From: Nakaseomyces glabratus
Taxonomy: Eukaryota; Ascomycota; Saccharomycetes; Saccharomycetales; Saccharomycetaceae
Length of the DNA: 64,000 nucleotides
Direction of reading: 5' to 3'
Assembly: GCF_010111755.1 (NCBI RefSeq)
Contig: NC_088958.1
Location: 620,001-684,000, forward strand
Both the position numbers and the translations under genes were made by a program. The notes under the pieces are model-generated. The model made no database searches, was not told where the DNA came from, and worked only from the letters and a program-made list of their open reading frames with translations. Each line of letters opens with the position of its first letter. The stretch's first letter is position 1. Positions 27,672 through 37,696 of this stretch are shown here, piece by piece.

Positions 27672-29150
27672 ATGCTGCGGTTTCAGAGGGGCACAGTTAA
27701 GGAGAGTTCTTCCGCCAAGCTTGCTAGTACGAGTCGTAACGGGCCGGAGAGCTCAATTTTAGATCCACATCATTCGGTGATGGAGCTTTTACAAAGGCAA
27801 ATGGAAGGTAGTGAAGTTCCAAGTGAGTCTGGTGTACTTGGTGAGTCCTGGCAACAGATTCGGGAATCTGATGTAGGCGATGGTGGCGACAGTAACTTTG
27901 ATCAGCAATCAAATACTTCAGCTATTTTGTCTTCATCTAGTGAAGCATCTGAAGATGAAGATCTAGATATACAACAACAGCTTCTTGGAGGTCAACAAGA
28001 ATACAAGAACTTCCATATGACTGCAGAGGAACAACTTCAGGAACAAGCACAAGGACAAGGGTTTGGCAGGCCTTCACTGCTGAAAGGTACACAGTCTCGG
28101 TTATCAGAGCAGGACTCTAACCGGTCTGGATCGGTGAGAACTATCGTAGATAAAGGGAGTTGCTCATCATCTCTTGATGAGCATGAATTGAATTCAATAT
28201 TTACTAGCGACTCGATGAGCCTGACTAAGAGTACAGGGTCGTCATCAACTTCATTTGTAATGCCAAAGTTATCGCTGACTTATAAACCATCGCAGGCCAA
28301 AAAATTATTGGTGGTAGGTAGACTGAGCAAGAGGTTTCACCAGGACATCCCAAGGGAATATAGACAATACTTCCATATATCTCAAAGCTCCGACCCCAGT
28401 GAGTTTCAGAATTACATTGGCATCGTAATTGTGTTTCAAGAATTAAAAGAATTTGTTGCTATGCTGAACAGAATTGTCCAATACACGGACAAAAAACCAA
28501 TAATACCAATCTGTCAACCAGGACAAAGAATTAGGGTCAAGAATATTCTGAAGTCGTTTTTAAAAAATGATGCTATAACACTATGGTATCCGCCGGTCAC
28601 GATAGCAAATGAAAAAAGCATGGAGAAACTATTCAAGCACACAGTTAAGCTAGTGAATAAGCTAGAGAATGAAGAAGACGTGCTGAGCTTGTCTACTTCA
28701 GATAAATCATTATCAGACGAAACCAGCGGTTACAGGAAGAACAACAGAAGAAAGAAACATGGTGGCAAACCAAGTACCAATTACAGTAAGTGGATAACAT
28801 GGGGTATATCTCTTACAATCGGTGTTAGTATTGGTTATTACGCGACATATATGATAACCACTACATTACTCTATGGTAAGGCAGAATCACACCACGCAAA
28901 TGAGGCAAAGGGATTCTCAATCACCAATGGTAACTCCGGCTCGTCGTCAATATCACATTCTACAGAATACTACGAGAGTACTATAAGCCAAAAGGGCTTG
29001 TTAAGGAACACCATTGTGTTTATAAAACGTACCATCCACAACCTTAACGGGAAAGTTGGTACATTCTTTGCCTCCATCACTCAAGTTATAAAACAGACCC
29101 CAGTACGTGAAGACAACCAATTCTATACACTAGGGTATATGCTCTCTTAG
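27672..29150 (+). CDS. ATG32: Mitophagy receptor Atg32
   Basis: Outer-mitochondrial-membrane receptor that links mitochondria to the autophagy machinery by binding Atg8 and Atg11. The 492 residues contain an N-terminal Atg8-interacting motif W60-Q-Q-I63 in ESWQQIRES, then acidic Ser clusters (SSSSEASEDEDLD) where phosphorylation for Atg11 binding is expected. A folded pseudo-receiver-like domain lies at about 200-345. One membrane segment at about 373-396 (WITWGISLTIGVSIGYYATY) is followed by a C-terminal tail in the intermembrane space. Placement between PAN6 and SLN1 matches YIL146C. The other mitophagy gene in this window is ATG44. Confidence 0.95.
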   Translation: MLRFQRGTVKESSSAKLASTSRNGPESSILDPHHSVMELLQRQMEGSEVPSESGVLGESWQQIRESDVGDGGDSNFDQQSNTSAILSSSSEASEDEDLDIQQQLLGGQQEYKNFHMTAEEQLQEQAQGQGFGRPSLLKGTQSRLSEQDSNRSGSVRTIVDKGSCSSSLDEHELNSIFTSDSMSLTKSTGSSSTSFVMPKLSLTYKPSQAKKLLVVGRLSKRFHQDIPREYRQYFHISQSSDPSEFQNYIGIVIVFQELKEFVAMLNRIVQYTDKKPIIPICQPGQRIRVKNILKSFLKNDAITLWYPPVTIANEKSMEKLFKHTVKLVNKLENEEDVLSLSTSDKSLSDETSGYRKNNRRKKHGGKPSTNYSKWITWGISLTIGVSIGYYATYMITTTLLYGKAESHHANEAKGFSITNGNSGSSSISHSTEYYESTISQKGLLRNTIVFIKRTIHNLNGKVGTFFASITQVIKQTPVREDNQFYTLGYMLS

Positions 29151-29931
29151 GAAAAATCCCACCTATTCCTTTCTAATATCTATTTGATTTTCTACCTCAT
29201 CTCTACCATATTCAATATCCCGAAACTTTTGTCTGGCCTACATACTATATCTTCAGTCTAATTATTATATATTCAGTGTTCAAAGGGAAATAGAAATGAT
29301 ATACCATTAGTCACCACTGAGAGACCTTTCCAGTGTTTAGGAAATTCGTAAGATTAGAAGACACCAGTGTACCTACACTAAGACATGTCTCTTAATCCTT
29401 TGATGTAATCCATATACTGCTATACCAATACAAAATCCAACACATACACTCTCTCTGGCATTATATCCCATTCACAGACTTCACCAGAACTATCATTACG
29501 TCATTTCTGTTGCTCATCCGGCTTAAAAGCCCAGCGACGCGTTTTTTCTTCGCTGGAGCAAAGTGAAAATCGGTCGCTCCGGGCGACACACCGATGAGGT
29601 CTCTCTTATCAAGATGAAAAGCTTTAATCAATGATTTAAGTGGCAGTTATTGCCAGGATTTTAGAATGGTGAGACCAACACATATTATCTGAGTAACGGC
29701 GGGTAGATATAGGCAAATACAATCAATATCATATTTTCGAGCTAGTCTTTGTGATACTATCTTTTTTTTTTACCCCTGCAATATATTACTGAAGGATTTC
29801 CGGACACAAGGATATACGCATACCGATAACAACTGGATAGGAGATTATCTAAAAGCTAGATATTGAAGGTGAAGTACTATAGAACTCAAGAATAGCTAAA
29901 TTAAGCATTTCTCTGCAAACGCAATAGAACT
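29151..29931. promoter_or_regulatory. ATG32-SLN1 gap with two adjacent hairpins
   Basis: This 781-bp region upstream of SLN1 contains a locally GC-rich patch at 29530-29595 with two inverted repeats. One has arms CCAGCGA (29531-29537) and TCGCTGG (29550-29556). The other has arms GTCGC (29573-29577) and GCGAC (29583-29587), extended by ATCG/CGAT. An ACGCGT hexamer is at 29537-29542. No ORF of note. Confidence 0.5.
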
Positions 29932-32900
29932 ATGGATTCCACAGAATCAGCTCCGCGAAGGAGGCGTTTTCTGAAACCGCCGTTTCGCATTGGGATAAGA
30001 GCACAGCTGACCGCACTGGTCAGTATAGTGGCGTGCTTGTCGCTGATTATCTTAGCAGTCACAACTGGTGTCTATTTCACCTCAAATTACAAGAATCTAA
30101 GATCTGATAGACTATATATAGCAGCGCAGTTGAAGTCCTCTCAACTGGATCAAAATTTGAATTATCTCTATTATCAGTGCTACTGGCTAGCCTCTAGAGA
30201 TACTTTGCAAAACGCGCTCGCGAGCTATGTCGCAGGTAATAAGACTGAAGAGAACTGGGAAGAATCTACTAATGTGATACAGAAGTTTTTGAGTTCATCA
30301 AACTTATTCTTCTTGAGTCGTGTCTATGACTATGATTTCAAACCTGTCCTGAACACAACCAATAACGGTACAGGTGATGAAGTACCTGAGTCGATTCAGA
30401 ATCAGTTATTTCCACTTTCAACCGATGTACCATTGCCATCCTCTCTTATGACAAATGGTATGCTAACAGATCCGGTGTTAAATGGCACCGATTACTTAAT
30501 GTCAATGTCACTGCCGATCTTTGCAAACCCTTCTATTATATTCTCAGATTTAAAGGTATATGGGTATATCACTGTTGTTATGTCAGCAGAAGGTCTCCGA
30601 TCAGTTTTCAATGATACAACTGCATTAGAGAAGTCTAATGTCGCTATCGTCTCTGCACGATACTCTAATTACACAAAGATCGATTCCTATAGATTCGTGT
30701 TTCCCCCTTATGGTGTAAGTCCCAGTATATTAAATCGAACGTTCGAGCTGGATGACAGTTCCTTCTTAAACGGTGCTTTCAAGCAAGCGAAAGGTGGATC
30801 CATCAAGAAAACTAAATTTTTCTATACAAAAGACGTTGCAATCGGCTACTATCCTTGCTCTTTTAACTTTGTTAATTGGGTAGCTGTTGTTTCCCAAGCC
30901 GAATCTGTCTTTTTATCTCCTTCAACTAAGCTGACCAAAATCATAAGTGGTACAGTAGTTGGTATTGCTGTATTTGTCTCATTATTGACATTCCCATTGG
31001 CTAGCTGGGCAGTGAAACCAATTGTGCGGTTGCAAAAGGCTACAGAGTTGATTGCCGAAGGCAGAGGCCTGCGACCGGCAGGTGCTGGTAGTGGTAGCAG
31101 ATCAGGCAGTCGCACAAGCTCGATGAAGAAGGATATTAATGATCTCAATTTTATTAGTCGACTGTCTTTAAGTGAAAAGAATCATCGACCGGCTTATGAT
31201 TCTGCTAGCGACAGCAATTATGCCACAGACGGTTCTCTTTCTCATGATTTACAAACTTCACAGGCCTCTAATAGACCCAGTGATAACGACCGATCTTCAA
31301 GTAGATCAAGGTTTTTAACTACTTCTACAAATCTTAATGAAGCTAGGCTACCTGATTACAGAAGGCTATTTTCAGATGAGTTATCTGATTTGACCAATAC
31401 TTTCAATGCAATGACAGATGCTCTCGACCAACACTACGCCCTATTAGAGGATAGAGTGAGAGCAAGAACAAAACAGTTAGAAGCTGCTAAAATTCAAGCC
31501 GAAGCCGCAAATGAAGCTAAAACTGTTTTCATTGCCAATATATCTCATGAGTTAAGAACACCACTAAATGGTATTTTAGGTATGACTGCGATTTCTATGG
31601 AAGAGACAGATATTGCAAAGATTAGAAATAGTTTGAAATTAATTTTCAGATCAGGTGAACTACTGTTGCATATTCTTACCGAACTTCTTACATTTTCCAA
31701 GAATGTCCTGAAGAGAACTGCACTAGAGAAGCGTAACTTCTGTATAACAGATGTTGCTCTCCAGATTAAATCTATTTTTGGTAAAGTAGCGAAAGATCAA
31801 CATGTCAGATTGTCTATTTCATTAACACCAAATGTTATAAGAACCATGGTATTATGGGGTGACTCAAATAGAATTATTCAAATTGTTATGAATTTGGTGT
31901 CAAATGCCTTAAAATTCACTCCTGTTGACGGCAAAGTAAATGTTAGAATAAAGTTATTAGGTGAGTATGACGAGGAAGCAACTAAAGCCGACAATTTTAA
32001 ACAAATACATACCATAGCAGACTCGGATGCCCATCAACAACATCCTGTTAGTTCGTCACCAAACGGAGTCTTGGTAAAGCATTTGTCTACTAGTTCCGAC
32101 TCTAACTCCAACTTGAGTGACAGCGATAAGTACAATGAGAAAACCTATGACGAAGATGACGATGAACATAGCATTACTAACATCTCAGACCATTCAGACG
32201 ATCTGTCATCACTAGTTTCATCAAGCACAAGCTCTTATGATAATGCATTGTTCAATACTCAATTCAAGAAAACTCCTGATCTGTACGAAGACAGTAATGA
32301 TGGTTTAGGAACTGAACTGGCTGATCAGAAAACTTGGGTTTTTGCTATTGAGGTTGAGGATACAGGTCCAGGTATTGATCCTAAATTACATGAGTCTGTG
32401 TTCGAACCTTTTGTTCAAGGTGACCAAACTTTGTCCAGACAATATGGTGGTACAGGTTTAGGGTTATCGATCTGTAGGCAATTGGCAACAATGATGCACG
32501 GCACCATGAAGCTGGAGTCTAAAGTAGGAGTAGGAAGTAAGTTTACATTTACTGTACCTTTGAAGCAGACAAGAGTTATAAAGTTTGATGAAGAAGAAGA
32601 TCTATTTGAAGATGAGTTCAATCCTGAAAGTAAGAAAAATAGAAGAGTTAAGTTTAAAGACTCTACACGTAGTTTGCACAGTCGTAGATCTAGAACTAGT
32701 GTGGACAGAATAACAAACCACTCTGGAGATAAACAGAGTAGTGAAGGACATTCAACTTCATTCAAGATTAGTGAGGTTAAAGATGAAGATATTGAACAAT
32801 CACCAGAGCCTGACAACTTACCTAAGGTTGGTGACGAAAACGATTCTAAAGCAAGCTCTTCCTCTTCTAAGTCTGACAATATAAAGGAGAAAGAAGAAAA

Positions 32901-33441
32901 AGTTCATTTGGATAGACCATTCCTGCAAAGTACTGGTACAGCAACATCAAGCAGAAACGTCCCTACAATGGCAGATGTGACTATGCGCTTCAAAATTTTA
33001 GTTGCGGAAGATAACCATGTCAATCAAGAGGTCATTAAGCGTATGCTAAACCTAGAAGGAATTAATAATATTGATTTAGCATGTGATGGTCAAGATGCAT
33101 TCGATAAAGTCCAAAGCTTAGTCGAGCAGAATGACAGTTACGATATGATCTTCATGGATATTCAGATGCCAAAAGTTGATGGTTTATTATCTACTAAGAT
33201 GATTCGCAGAGATTTAAACTACAAAGGTTCGATTGTTGCTTTAACTGCATTTGCCGATGACAGCAATATCAAAGAGTGCATAGAGGCAGGGATGAACGGG
33301 TTTCTATCAAAGCCTATTAAGAGACCTAAATTAAAGATGATCTTGGAGGAGTATTGTCCAAATTGGATAGAAATGAAGAAAAGCAAAGAAAACAAAGACG
33401 GGGACAAAAAAGTTGAAGAAAATAAACCCAAAAAAGAATGA
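29932..33441 (+). CDS. SLN1: Osmosensing hybrid histidine kinase Sln1
   Basis: Plasma-membrane osmosensor of the HOG pathway; it passes phosphate to Ypd1 and on to Ssk1 and Skn7. The 1,169 residues contain TM1 at about 26-48, a large extracellular sensor with several N-x-S/T sites, TM2 at about 340-360 and a HAMP linker. The HisKA domain has the autophosphorylated histidine H539 in NISHELRTP. The ATPase domain has NLVSNALKFTP, DTGPGIDP and GGTGLGLSI. The C-terminal receiver has phosphoacceptor D1076 in FMDIQMPKVDG and the KP lysine in FLSKPIKRP. A Ser/Asp-rich insert splits the ATPase region, as is usual in this family. Order matches YIL147C. Confidence 0.98.
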   Translation: MDSTESAPRRRRFLKPPFRIGIRAQLTALVSIVACLSLIILAVTTGVYFTSNYKNLRSDRLYIAAQLKSSQLDQNLNYLYYQCYWLASRDTLQNALASYVAGNKTEENWEESTNVIQKFLSSSNLFFLSRVYDYDFKPVLNTTNNGTGDEVPESIQNQLFPLSTDVPLPSSLMTNGMLTDPVLNGTDYLMSMSLPIFANPSIIFSDLKVYGYITVVMSAEGLRSVFNDTTALEKSNVAIVSARYSNYTKIDSYRFVFPPYGVSPSILNRTFELDDSSFLNGAFKQAKGGSIKKTKFFYTKDVAIGYYPCSFNFVNWVAVVSQAESVFLSPSTKLTKIISGTVVGIAVFVSLLTFPLASWAVKPIVRLQKATELIAEGRGLRPAGAGSGSRSGSRTSSMKKDINDLNFISRLSLSEKNHRPAYDSASDSNYATDGSLSHDLQTSQASNRPSDNDRSSSRSRFLTTSTNLNEARLPDYRRLFSDELSDLTNTFNAMTDALDQHYALLEDRVRARTKQLEAAKIQAEAANEAKTVFIANISHELRTPLNGILGMTAISMEETDIAKIRNSLKLIFRSGELLLHILTELLTFSKNVLKRTALEKRNFCITDVALQIKSIFGKVAKDQHVRLSISLTPNVIRTMVLWGDSNRIIQIVMNLVSNALKFTPVDGKVNVRIKLLGEYDEEATKADNFKQIHTIADSDAHQQHPVSSSPNGVLVKHLSTSSDSNSNLSDSDKYNEKTYDEDDDEHSITNISDHSDDLSSLVSSSTSSYDNALFNTQFKKTPDLYEDSNDGLGTELADQKTWVFAIEVEDTGPGIDPKLHESVFEPFVQGDQTLSRQYGGTGLGLSICRQLATMMHGTMKLESKVGVGSKFTFTVPLKQTRVIKFDEEEDLFEDEFNPESKKNRRVKFKDSTRSLHSRRSRTSVDRITNHSGDKQSSEGHSTSFKISEVKDEDIEQSPEPDNLPKVGDENDSKASSSSSKSDNIKEKEEKVHLDRPFLQSTGTATSSRNVPTMADVTMRFKILVAEDNHVNQEVIKRMLNLEGINNIDLACDGQDAFDKVQSLVEQNDSYDMIFMDIQMPKVDGLLSTKMIRRDLNYKGSIVALTAFADDSNIKECIEAGMNGFLSKPIKRPKLKMILEEYCPNWIEMKKSKENKDGDKKVEENKPKKE

Positions 33442-33964
33442 ACAATCATCTTGTTCATTATCCAGGGTTGTAATAGAACAATTTACTAGCATATTTTATA
33501 ATGAATTACATTCACATTTTTTTAGCATGTATAATAATCAGGATAGACTTATTATTCTATACTATAATGTACAGACATCGTAACGATTTAGTTCTGCCAA
33601 TTAATAGTATGTGCCATTTCTTGTATGTTAACGATTATTCCATGTACCTAATGATACATAGCTTTATGCGATACATGCTACATTTCACTCAAAAGATTCC
33701 GCGCGCGCCGCGTGTTTGATCGGAGCGCGATGATTACCGATGACCTGATTAAAAATAAATAGCTAGGAGGATACCTCATCGATATTGCACATATCGTGGT
33801 AAGTAAATAGGAATAGGCAATCCAATAACAAGCATAACTGTTGACAAACAATAAACCTTTAAATTGTAACCCACCAATTATTCTCGTACACATTATTGGA
33901 GTTGATTGAATTGCATAATAATCAATACCGAGATTAGTCAATTTGAGCATACCTAGAAAGCTAA
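33442..33964. promoter_or_regulatory. SLN1-MCM10 gap with a CG island in the MCM10 promoter
   Basis: This 523-bp region is AT-rich except for GCGCGCGCCGCG at 33701-33712, about 255 bp before the MCM10 ATG. CGCG-type words are bound by Rsc3/Rsc30 and MBF-like factors in S. cerevisiae. RPL40A and MLP2, which lie between these genes on S. cerevisiae chromosome IX, are absent here. Confidence 0.5.
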
Positions 33965-35716
33965 ATGGTTCATATAATTGATAATGATCCAAGGGAAGTA
34001 AAATTACTTGACCCATATACTGATTTATCAGAAGATGACAAAGAGCAGGAGTCAGATATACAAAGAGAATTGGAAATGATTGAGCGAAAGAAGCAAGATC
34101 TTATATCAAGATTAAAGGAGAATAAACGGAAACTTTTGAGCAAACAACTTGATCCAAATATGAAAAACATCAATAGCAGAGGAAGAGTCGAGGTACCGAG
34201 ATCTCCCAAACGTGAATCCTTACCTGCACAAGAAAACCTTCAACATAATGTCCCACAAGTTACACATAATCAAGCGGCCAATAACAAGAAGGCAAATCCC
34301 AATGAAGAGGATATTGTGCGTAAAGAACTTGATGTTGTTGCGACGACATCATATTTTCAGAATAAATTCAAGAACTCTAAAACAGATGAGAATAGGATGG
34401 TTACTGCTTACCAACAGATGATGTCCGCCCGTACTCACACCTTTAATGGGTCCACTAGCTTATCCGATAATAAAACCATACAGTGTGATGAACTAGAACC
34501 TTATTCAAACTTTCACATCAAAAAGAGGTATATACCTAAGGATGAAGTCGATAAATTACTGCATGGAATAAAAATACTAAGATTGAACAAACTATTTGCT
34601 AAAGTTAGACCACCTTCCTTCTCTGAGCCACAATACTCAAACTGGGTTGCAATTGGTGCAATAAGTTCAAAGGAGGACGTCAAGCTTACCAATGCAGCAA
34701 AACCTGTCAAGTACTTCAAGTTCACCTTGACTGATTTCAGGCATAACCTAGATGTGTATGTGTTTGGCAAAAAACCAGTCGAAAGGTACTATAATCTTCG
34801 AGTTGGAGACATTATAGCCGTTCTGAATCCAGAGATTCTTCCATGGAGACCTTCGGGATGTGTTAACGGTATTAAATCATTCAACTTGAGAATAGGCCAT
34901 GATTTCAATTGCATTCTAGAAATCGGAGCCAGCAGGGATCTAGGCTGGTGCCAAATGGTAAATCACGGACAGAGTAAGATTTGTAATTCTCCAATTAATA
35001 CTAAAACCGATAGGTGTTGTGAGTTTCACCGTGAGCTACAAATGAGAAGCACTGCATCAAAGAGAATAGAGCTGAGTGGTTCATACGCTTTAGGAGCTCC
35101 TACTAAAGTTGGAACACAACCTTCCATATATAAGGATAATAATAAGAGTAGAAATACTAACCCTGCTAAACATAAAATGTTTTCAATAACCGGGCATGGC
35201 TCAAAAAAAGAACAAGAGAAAGAAAAACATGAAATAGAAGCACATCACTTTTCAAATAAAAGAGCGGCTAAGGCCTTCTTTGATGATTCGTTTCAAGATC
35301 CAAGCCTTCTAGCTAATCTGGAAAGTAAGCGACGCAAGATAAAAGCATCTAAAATGGATAGAAATTTATTAAAAGCTTTAAATGGTGAAGATGCTTCACA
35401 GTCCAAGAATAAACAGCAAGTAAAAGAGATCACAGAGAAAACTTTACAAACTGGTGTAATACAAAGACTTGGTTTTGATCCAAGTGGCGGTCAAATTGCA
35501 AAGGTATTGGACAAGTCAAGAGGAACTAAAACCGACGACCCAACAATCTCAAAAAAAATGGGTCTTATCAACGATTTGATACATTTCAAGAAGGATAAAA
35601 TAAAACTTAAGCCATCAAGAGAAATTCAGCTTGAGAAACGGCATCGTAGAGAAGCTATATGGAAGAAACACTTTCAAGATACAAATGATAGTGATAGTGA
35701 CTTAGAAATTGTCTAA
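33965..35716 (+). CDS. MCM10: DNA replication initiation factor Mcm10
   Basis: Chromatin-binding replication factor that activates the CMG helicase and stabilises DNA polymerase alpha. The 583 residues have an N-terminal coiled coil (EIERKKQDLISRLKENKRKL-like, about 25-55). The OB-fold at about 190-325 includes VAIGAISSKEDVK and GDIIAVLNPEILPW. The CCCH zinc finger at about 328-360 has C-MVNHGQSKIC and CCEFH. A basic C-terminal half follows. Architecture and length match S. cerevisiae Mcm10 (571). Confidence 0.96.
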   Translation: MVHIIDNDPREVKLLDPYTDLSEDDKEQESDIQRELEMIERKKQDLISRLKENKRKLLSKQLDPNMKNINSRGRVEVPRSPKRESLPAQENLQHNVPQVTHNQAANNKKANPNEEDIVRKELDVVATTSYFQNKFKNSKTDENRMVTAYQQMMSARTHTFNGSTSLSDNKTIQCDELEPYSNFHIKKRYIPKDEVDKLLHGIKILRLNKLFAKVRPPSFSEPQYSNWVAIGAISSKEDVKLTNAAKPVKYFKFTLTDFRHNLDVYVFGKKPVERYYNLRVGDIIAVLNPEILPWRPSGCVNGIKSFNLRIGHDFNCILEIGASRDLGWCQMVNHGQSKICNSPINTKTDRCCEFHRELQMRSTASKRIELSGSYALGAPTKVGTQPSIYKDNNKSRNTNPAKHKMFSITGHGSKKEQEKEKHEIEAHHFSNKRAAKAFFDDSFQDPSLLANLESKRRKIKASKMDRNLLKALNGEDASQSKNKQQVKEITEKTLQTGVIQRLGFDPSGGQIAKVLDKSRGTKTDDPTISKKMGLINDLIHFKKDKIKLKPSREIQLEKRHRREAIWKKHFQDTNDSDSDLEIV

Positions 35717-37696
35717 AAAGAATCAGCCATTGTAAACATTGACAAATTCATCTGAGGTTATAAGGGTGAACATATCACTACTCAAGTATTGTAAATTTCA
35801 TAAAAACTGGATATTCTACAAAACGGGAGTATAATACAGCTCTCTCTAATGATAAGATCGACCTAACTAAGTCGGAAGTGCATAGATAGAAGTTTGTATT
35901 GGAAAAAATTTAATGACTATAATAGTTGTACAACGTGTAATGGTTAGCCAACCACCACTAGACTTCTACTTTTCGTCAATAAGCTGTTCTGTGAAGTTCA
36001 ATACTATGGTTTTTTATAGAAGTATAGCCATATCAATCATTACTCTTTCGTATTTCATTCTACCATTATTTACAGATGCATATATACCAGGCATAGAGTT
36101 GTTGGTAGAAATTCAGCTAACTTAGATTATCAATGATAGCACTGTCCCACACAATACTTGTTTTGTGAAAAATCAGGCTATTTCGCTATCTGACTTTTCA
36201 TTGAACATGATTGTTTTCATGAACAAGAGTGCAGCTATAATCAAGAAACTAGATTTTGATAGTAGCATCAGTTACATAAGGGTAGCGAAAGAGCATTGTA
36301 GCACGATAGTATCTTTTGTCTGTGCCATGGCTCAACTATTATGCGGTAGATAGGTAATATTTTAGCAGTTGAGCCGTATGCTGGATTAGTAACATCACAA
36401 TGAGAGTTGCGTTACAAACGTGCAAACAGCGCAAGTACTATCCCCGTACTGATAGGGCCTTTCCAAGATATTCACTATATTGCCAGCATTGCTTGTCCGT
36501 AGAACGGCAAGGCAAGTTGCGGCATCAACTCGCGGGTTTCTTCTATTTATCTAATTGTGAAATATTCAGATAATTTTTCCTTCTTTTCTTTGTGTTCGCT
36601 TCATTGTTAGGGAAGTCGAGTAAGCTTGTAAATTACCATTAATGGAAGATTGCGATTGCCAGCAGTGTATAAAGGAGTAAAAGGTGGGGGTGGGAGGGAG
36701 GTGTTCTTACGGTAACAGCTGTTGGTATGAAAGGAAGAGGGATTTATTCCCGAAATCAATAACCTAGGACAATTCCGTGGAGTTTCCCGGTTCTTAAAAC
36801 TTTCCCTTGCGACTTTGTTGTCTTTTTCTCTGTTCTCACTGCAAGGTAAGTCCCTCACGAAAAGCAGCAACCTAAAAAGTGTGAATATTGGTAGAAGCAC
36901 TTGCCCTAATGAACATAAACAAGCAACTAAATTCTAAAGGTCTTAATGAACAAGGGACAAGGGTTCTTTGTAAGTGAAGGGGTTTGTTGTTCAAAGCAAA
37001 TAGAATGAGAATCCTAAGAATTGACAGTAGCATACGTAAACTACCAAGGAATCACAAAAATCACTTAAACAACAGGAGTATCCTTGTAGGAGAAAAGTAC
37101 TAGGTTGATTTTGTAGTGATAATCGACTTCGAATTTGCAGGATAGTTTTTGACTCTCACCTTAGTTATTACTGCCTTTATTCTAATATCAACTTTTTTCT
37201 TGATTTTTATTTGATTTAAAGAGTTTCTGAAATTATCATTCCAGGGTGGAGTTGTACTTGCAATATAAGGCAAACTAGCATTATAGACAAGTGTTATACT
37301 AGGTTTCTGATATATACAAAGTTTACATCATAAGGAACATCATCACATATTGCATTTTTAAAGTTCCTGGCCAAGTCAAACAGGTTGCAAACAAATAAAC
37401 GTTACCTGTAAATCAAACAGTTTAAGTTAAAGATAAAAAATCTTGGAAGAGGAATAACAGGCCAACTGTCTCCGGGTTATATATTGACTATAATAACAGA
37501 AGGTTCTATTGATTAGTTACTTCCTCGTAGCAGGAAAGGGAAAGATCAGATTACTTAGCAATAGTTGATTTAGAGTTGACTCTTTCTCTCTCTCAAATAT
37601 TTGTGATATATCATTTTTGTGTGATTGCTAAGTGCAGAAGGGGTGGATTAGTCTAAAAGAGTACTAATCTTGCTTTTAAAAGACATATATGTTGGA
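35717..37696. other. 2-kb gap MCM10-ESL without a recognised gene
   Basis: This stretch of 1.98 kb lies between two plus-strand genes. The longest ATG frame is 70 codons (35913-36125), hydrophobic and unassigned. GT-AG-like words and a TACTAAT word at 37662-37668 occur, but no upstream exon is required for the downstream gene. G-rich sequence (GGTGGGGGTGGGAGGGAGG) lies at about 36684-36702. No tRNA boxes, telomere-type repeats or snoRNA boxes were found. It may be a long promoter/leader for the ESL gene or hold a non-coding RNA. Confidence 0.5.

Noticed and set aside
37640..37696. TACTAAT followed by AG just before the ESL start suggested a 5' intron
   Set aside because: The ATG at 37697 gives a sensible protein and no upstream exon with a donor in frame was found.
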